A stretch of DNA of 7,221 nt from Geodermatophilaceae bacterium (GTDB lineage Bacteria > Actinomycetota > Actinomycetes > Mycobacteriales > Geodermatophilaceae). The DNA lies in contig JACCQS010000243.1 in assembly GCA_013814015.1 (NCBI GenBank), positions 1-7,221 of the forward strand, given 5' to 3'. The notes beneath the pieces were generated by a model that made no database searches, was not told where the DNA came from, and saw nothing but the letters and a program-made list of their open reading frames with translations. Positions within the stretch are counted from its first letter, which is position 1. Each line of letters begins with the position of its first letter. The translations under genes and the position numbers were made by a program. Shown piece by piece: positions 4,704-7,221 of this stretch.

Positions 4704-7148
4704 ATGACAACCGCTGGCTCAAACACCGTGGTCCTCGACGTTCGTGGTTTGCAGTGGGCCTCGCAACAGGCAGCAGCCTCAGCTGTGCTGGGTCGACGTG
4801 CAGGGGTAGTCGATGTCGCGGTGAACCCGGTCGCGCAGAGTGCGACGGTTGTCTACGACCCGAGTGTGACCTCGGTCGCCGAGTTGCGCGCCTGGGTCAG
4901 GGAGTGCGGGTACCACTGCGCGGGCCAGTTGGTGCCCAATCATGTGTGCGACCCGGGCGAGGAGCCGGTACAGGGCGCAAAATCCGGCTATCGCGACGGG
5001 CCGGTCGGGGATCATGCGACCGCGCCAACCAGCACCGACCATGAGGCTCACCCGGCGGAGGGCGGGCCTGTCCGCTCGCCGCAAGAGGTGATGGGCCACG
5101 GTGGACATGACGGCATGTCGATGGCCGGGATGGCCCGGGACATGCGCAACCGATTCCTGGTGGCCGCGCTGTTTTCGGTTCCGATCCTGGTGTGGTCGCC
5201 GATCGGGCACGACGTCTTCGGCCTGAACGTCGCCGTTCCCTTTGGGCTGCGCGAGGACATCTGGGCGCTGCTGCTGAGCCTTCCCGTCATCCTGTACGCG
5301 GACACCATCTTCTTCAGCGGTGCGGTACGCGCGTTGCGGGCGCGCACCCTGGACATGATGGTCTTGGTCGCGGTCGCGGTGGGGTCCGGGTGGCTGTACT
5401 CCCTGGTCGTCACCTTGACCGGCGGCGGCGAGGTCTTCTACGAGGCCGTAGTCGTGCTCTCGGCGTTTGTGCTGTTGGGGCACTGGTTCGAGATGCGCGC
5501 ACGCGGCGGGGCGAACGACGCGATCCGGGCCCTGCTGGACCTGGCGCCGCCCAAAGCGGTGGTGCTGCGCGACGGTCAGGAGTTCGAGGTCGCCACCTCG
5601 GAGATCGCTGTCGGCGATCTCATGTTGGTCCGCCCCGGATCCAAGATCGCGGTGGACGGCGTCGTCGAGGTCGGGGACAGCGAGGTCGACGAATCCACGG
5701 TCACCGGCGAGAGCATGCCGGTGCCCAAAGCGACCGGTTCCAGCGTGGTCGGGGCCACGATCAACATCAACGGCGCGTTGCGAGTTCGCGCCACAAAGGT
5801 CGGCGCGGATACTGCACTGGCCCAGATCGTCAAGCTGGTCCAAGAGGCGCAGAACTCCAAGGCCCCCGGCCAGAGGCTCGCCGACCGGGCCGCATTCTGG
5901 CTGGTCCTCGTGGCTCTCCTGGGTGGCGGGCTCACCCTCGCGGTCTGGCTGCTGACCGGCAGCACGTTCGCCACCGCCATGCTGTTTGCGATCACAGTGG
6001 TGGTTGTCACCTGCCCCGACGCCCTCGGCCTGGCGACACCCACGGCGATCATGGTCGGCACCGGTCTGGGCGCCAAGCGCGGGATTCTGTTCAAGAACGC
6101 CATGGCCCTGGAGACCTCGGCCCGGATTCAGGTCGTGGTGATGGACAAGACCGGCACCCTGACCAAGGGCGAGCCGGAGGTCACCGACATCATGACCGAG
6201 GGCTTCGACGAGGCCGAGATGCTGCGGCTGGCCGCGGCGGTGGAGCGGGAGTCAGAGCACCCGGTGGCCGCGGCGATCGTCGCGCATTTCGACCGGTCCG
6301 GGGCTCCGTCGGAGCCAGCCAGCGGCTTCGAGAATGTCCCTGGTCACGGTGCGATCGCACGAGTGGACGGACACCGCGTGGCCGTCGGCAACCTGCGGCT
6401 GATGCAACGTGAGGGAGTCGACCTCGGTTCCCTCGCGACCCGCCGAGACGAGCTGGCGGCCGGCGGGCGCACCGTTGTGCTCGTCGCGATCGACGGGCAG
6501 GGCGCGGGGCTGTTCGGGGTCGCCGACGCCATCCGCGACACCTCACCCGCCGCGGTGACTGCACTTCGCGACGCGGGAGTCGAGGTCGTCATGCTCACCG
6601 GCGACAACCGGGCCACCGCGGAGCGCATCGCCGAACTGCTCGGAATCAGCACCGTCATCGCAGAGGTGCTCCCCGGCGACAAAGCGGCGAAGATCGCCGA
6701 ACTGCAACGGGACGGCCGCAAAGTTGCCATGGTCGGTGACGGCGTCAATGACGCGCCCGCCCTGGCCCAGGCCGACCTTGGCATCGCTATCGGAGCGGGA
6801 ACCGACGTGGCCATCGAGACCGCCGATGTTGTCCTGATGCGCTCTGACCCGCTCGACGTTGCAGCAGCCATGCGGATCGGTCGCGGCACCCTGCGCAAGA
6901 TGCGGCAGAACCTCGGCTGGGCCGTTGGCTACAACGCGATCGCGCTGCCGATCGCGGCCGGAGTCTTCGAACCGGCCTTCGGTTTCATCCTTCGCCCGGA
7001 GATCGCCGCGCTGTCGATGTCAGGATCGAGCGTCATCGTCGCCGTGAACGCGCTCATGCTCAAGCGCCTGCGCCTGCCGGAAGCCACAGCGGATCAGGAC
7101 GTTGACCGCGGGCAAGTCCCAGTGCCAGCTACCGGCATCACGCGATAG
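4704..7148 (+). CDS. P1B-type heavy-metal (probably copper) translocating ATPase with CPD motif
   Basis: An ATP-driven membrane pump that exports metal, 814 aa from ATG 4704. Residues 8-75 form an HMA-like fold, but the CxxC loop is replaced (G-L-Q-W-A-S-Q, with Trp18 and Gln21 in the Cys positions); Cys68, His71, Cys72, His80 and Cys82 follow. A linker with a His/Met cluster (His132, His135, Met138, Met140, Met143, Met147) precedes the first membrane helix near 150. T-G-E (334-336) marks the actuator domain. The transmembrane metal motif is C-P-D (437-439). D-K-T-G-T (Asp481) is the phosphorylation site, H-P (519-520) the nucleotide-domain signature, T-G-D (632-634) and G-D-G-V-N-D (678-683) the hinge motifs. 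Y-N (743-744) and M-S-G-S-S (772-776) in the last two helices match copper-type P1B pumps. GTG 4698 is an alternative start two codons upstream, but ATG 4704 fits the leaderless promoter. The copper-type operator supports copper as substrate; the CPD motif makes other metals possible. Confidence 0.95.
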   Translation: MTTAGSNTVVLDVRGLQWASQQAAASAVLGRRAGVVDVAVNPVAQSATVVYDPSVTSVAELRAWVRECGYHCAGQLVPNHVCDPGEEPVQGAKSGYRDGPVGDHATAPTSTDHEAHPAEGGPVRSPQEVMGHGGHDGMSMAGMARDMRNRFLVAALFSVPILVWSPIGHDVFGLNVAVPFGLREDIWALLLSLPVILYADTIFFSGAVRALRARTLDMMVLVAVAVGSGWLYSLVVTLTGGGEVFYEAVVVLSAFVLLGHWFEMRARGGANDAIRALLDLAPPKAVVLRDGQEFEVATSEIAVGDLMLVRPGSKIAVDGVVEVGDSEVDESTVTGESMPVPKATGSSVVGATININGALRVRATKVGADTALAQIVKLVQEAQNSKAPGQRLADRAAFWLVLVALLGGGLTLAVWLLTGSTFATAMLFAITVVVVTCPDALGLATPTAIMVGTGLGAKRGILFKNAMALETSARIQVVVMDKTGTLTKGEPEVTDIMTEGFDEAEMLRLAAAVERESEHPVAAAIVAHFDRSGAPSEPASGFENVPGHGAIARVDGHRVAVGNLRLMQREGVDLGSLATRRDELAAGGRTVVLVAIDGQGAGLFGVADAIRDTSPAAVTALRDAGVEVVMLTGDNRATAERIAELLGISTVIAEVLPGDKAAKIAELQRDGRKVAMVGDGVNDAPALAQADLGIAIGAGTDVAIETADVVLMRSDPLDVAAAMRIGRGTLRKMRQNLGWAVGYNAIALPIAAGVFEPAFGFILRPEIAALSMSGSSVIVAVNALMLKRLRLPEATADQDVDRGQVPVPATGITR

Positions 7149-7221
7149 CTGACTTCACAGCCCCTGCGACCAACTGGCGACACCAGACTGGATCGGTGAG
7201 GGGCAGGCCATGCCCGGCGGT
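7149..7221 (+). other. Downstream edge, possible start of another gene
   Basis: The last 73 bp follow the ATPase stop. GAGGGG (7198-7203) lies 6 nt before an ATG at 7210-7212, which could begin a downstream gene co-transcribed with the pump, but only four codons (M-P-G-G) are in the window. No terminator was seen. Confidence 0.25.

Noticed and set aside
4779..5843. Long minus-strand frame of 354 codons inside the ATPase gene
   Set aside because: The opposite strand encodes an ATPase with all catalytic motifs; the minus product is Asp/Arg/Gln-rich with no family signature.
1..7221. CRISPR array, tRNA/rRNA gene, insertion sequence or attachment site
   Set aside because: No regularly spaced repeats, no cloverleaf or rRNA-like stretch, no transposase or integrase and no terminal inverted repeats were seen.

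Overview
The window looks like chromosomal or plasmid DNA from a high-GC actinobacterium, most likely Mycobacterium or a close relative. The reasons are the strong GC bias at third codon positions, the GTG starts, the TANNNT -10 elements placed 6-7 nt before an ATG (leaderless style), and an operator of the mycobacterial copper-regulon type. The assignment is inferred from sequence style only. The window is a metal-homeostasis and stress neighbourhood made of three regulated units.

Left part (1-1674): the end of a PLP-dependent enzyme, probably of the threonine synthase family, converges on a minus-strand ArsR/SmtB metal-sensor gene. That regulator is divergent from a plus-strand cation diffusion facilitator (CDF) exporter with a His-rich N-terminus and an HxxxD/HxxxD transport site. 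This is the usual sensor/exporter pair for Zn, Ni, Co or Cd. Promoter elements and alternative starts are packed into less than 100 bp.

Middle part (1675-4433): on the minus strand, a BlaI/MecI-type repressor and a short M56 (BlaR1-like) zinc metallopeptidase form a two-gene operon with a 4-nt ATGA overlap. Divergent from it is a plus-strand pair of membrane proteins of unknown function. One is a single-pass protein with an extracytoplasmic domain, the other a four-helix protein, and they are joined by a TGATG overlap. Two BlaI-type palindromes lie between the two units, one over each predicted promoter. The likely circuit is that the peptidase relieves BlaI and switches on the membrane pair. 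A 16-codon leaderless upstream ORF may precede the pair.

Right part (4434-7221): a gap of about 270 bp ends in a clear promoter. A TTGACA -35 and a TATGGT -10 flank and overlap a palindrome, ATACCCCACCGGGGTAT, of CsoR/RicR copper-operator type. The promoter drives a P1B heavy-metal ATPase of about 814 aa whose ATG sits at the expected transcription start. The pump is unusual: its HMA-like domain lacks CxxC, a His/Met cluster precedes the membrane domain, and the transmembrane metal motif is CPD rather than CPC or CPH. The last 73 bp hold only a possible start of a further gene.

Taken together, the genes suggest export of a divalent metal (CDF), export of copper or a similar metal (P-type ATPase), and a proteolysis-controlled envelope module of unknown purpose between them. 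The most novel parts are the BlaI/M56-controlled membrane pair and the CPD-type ATPase.
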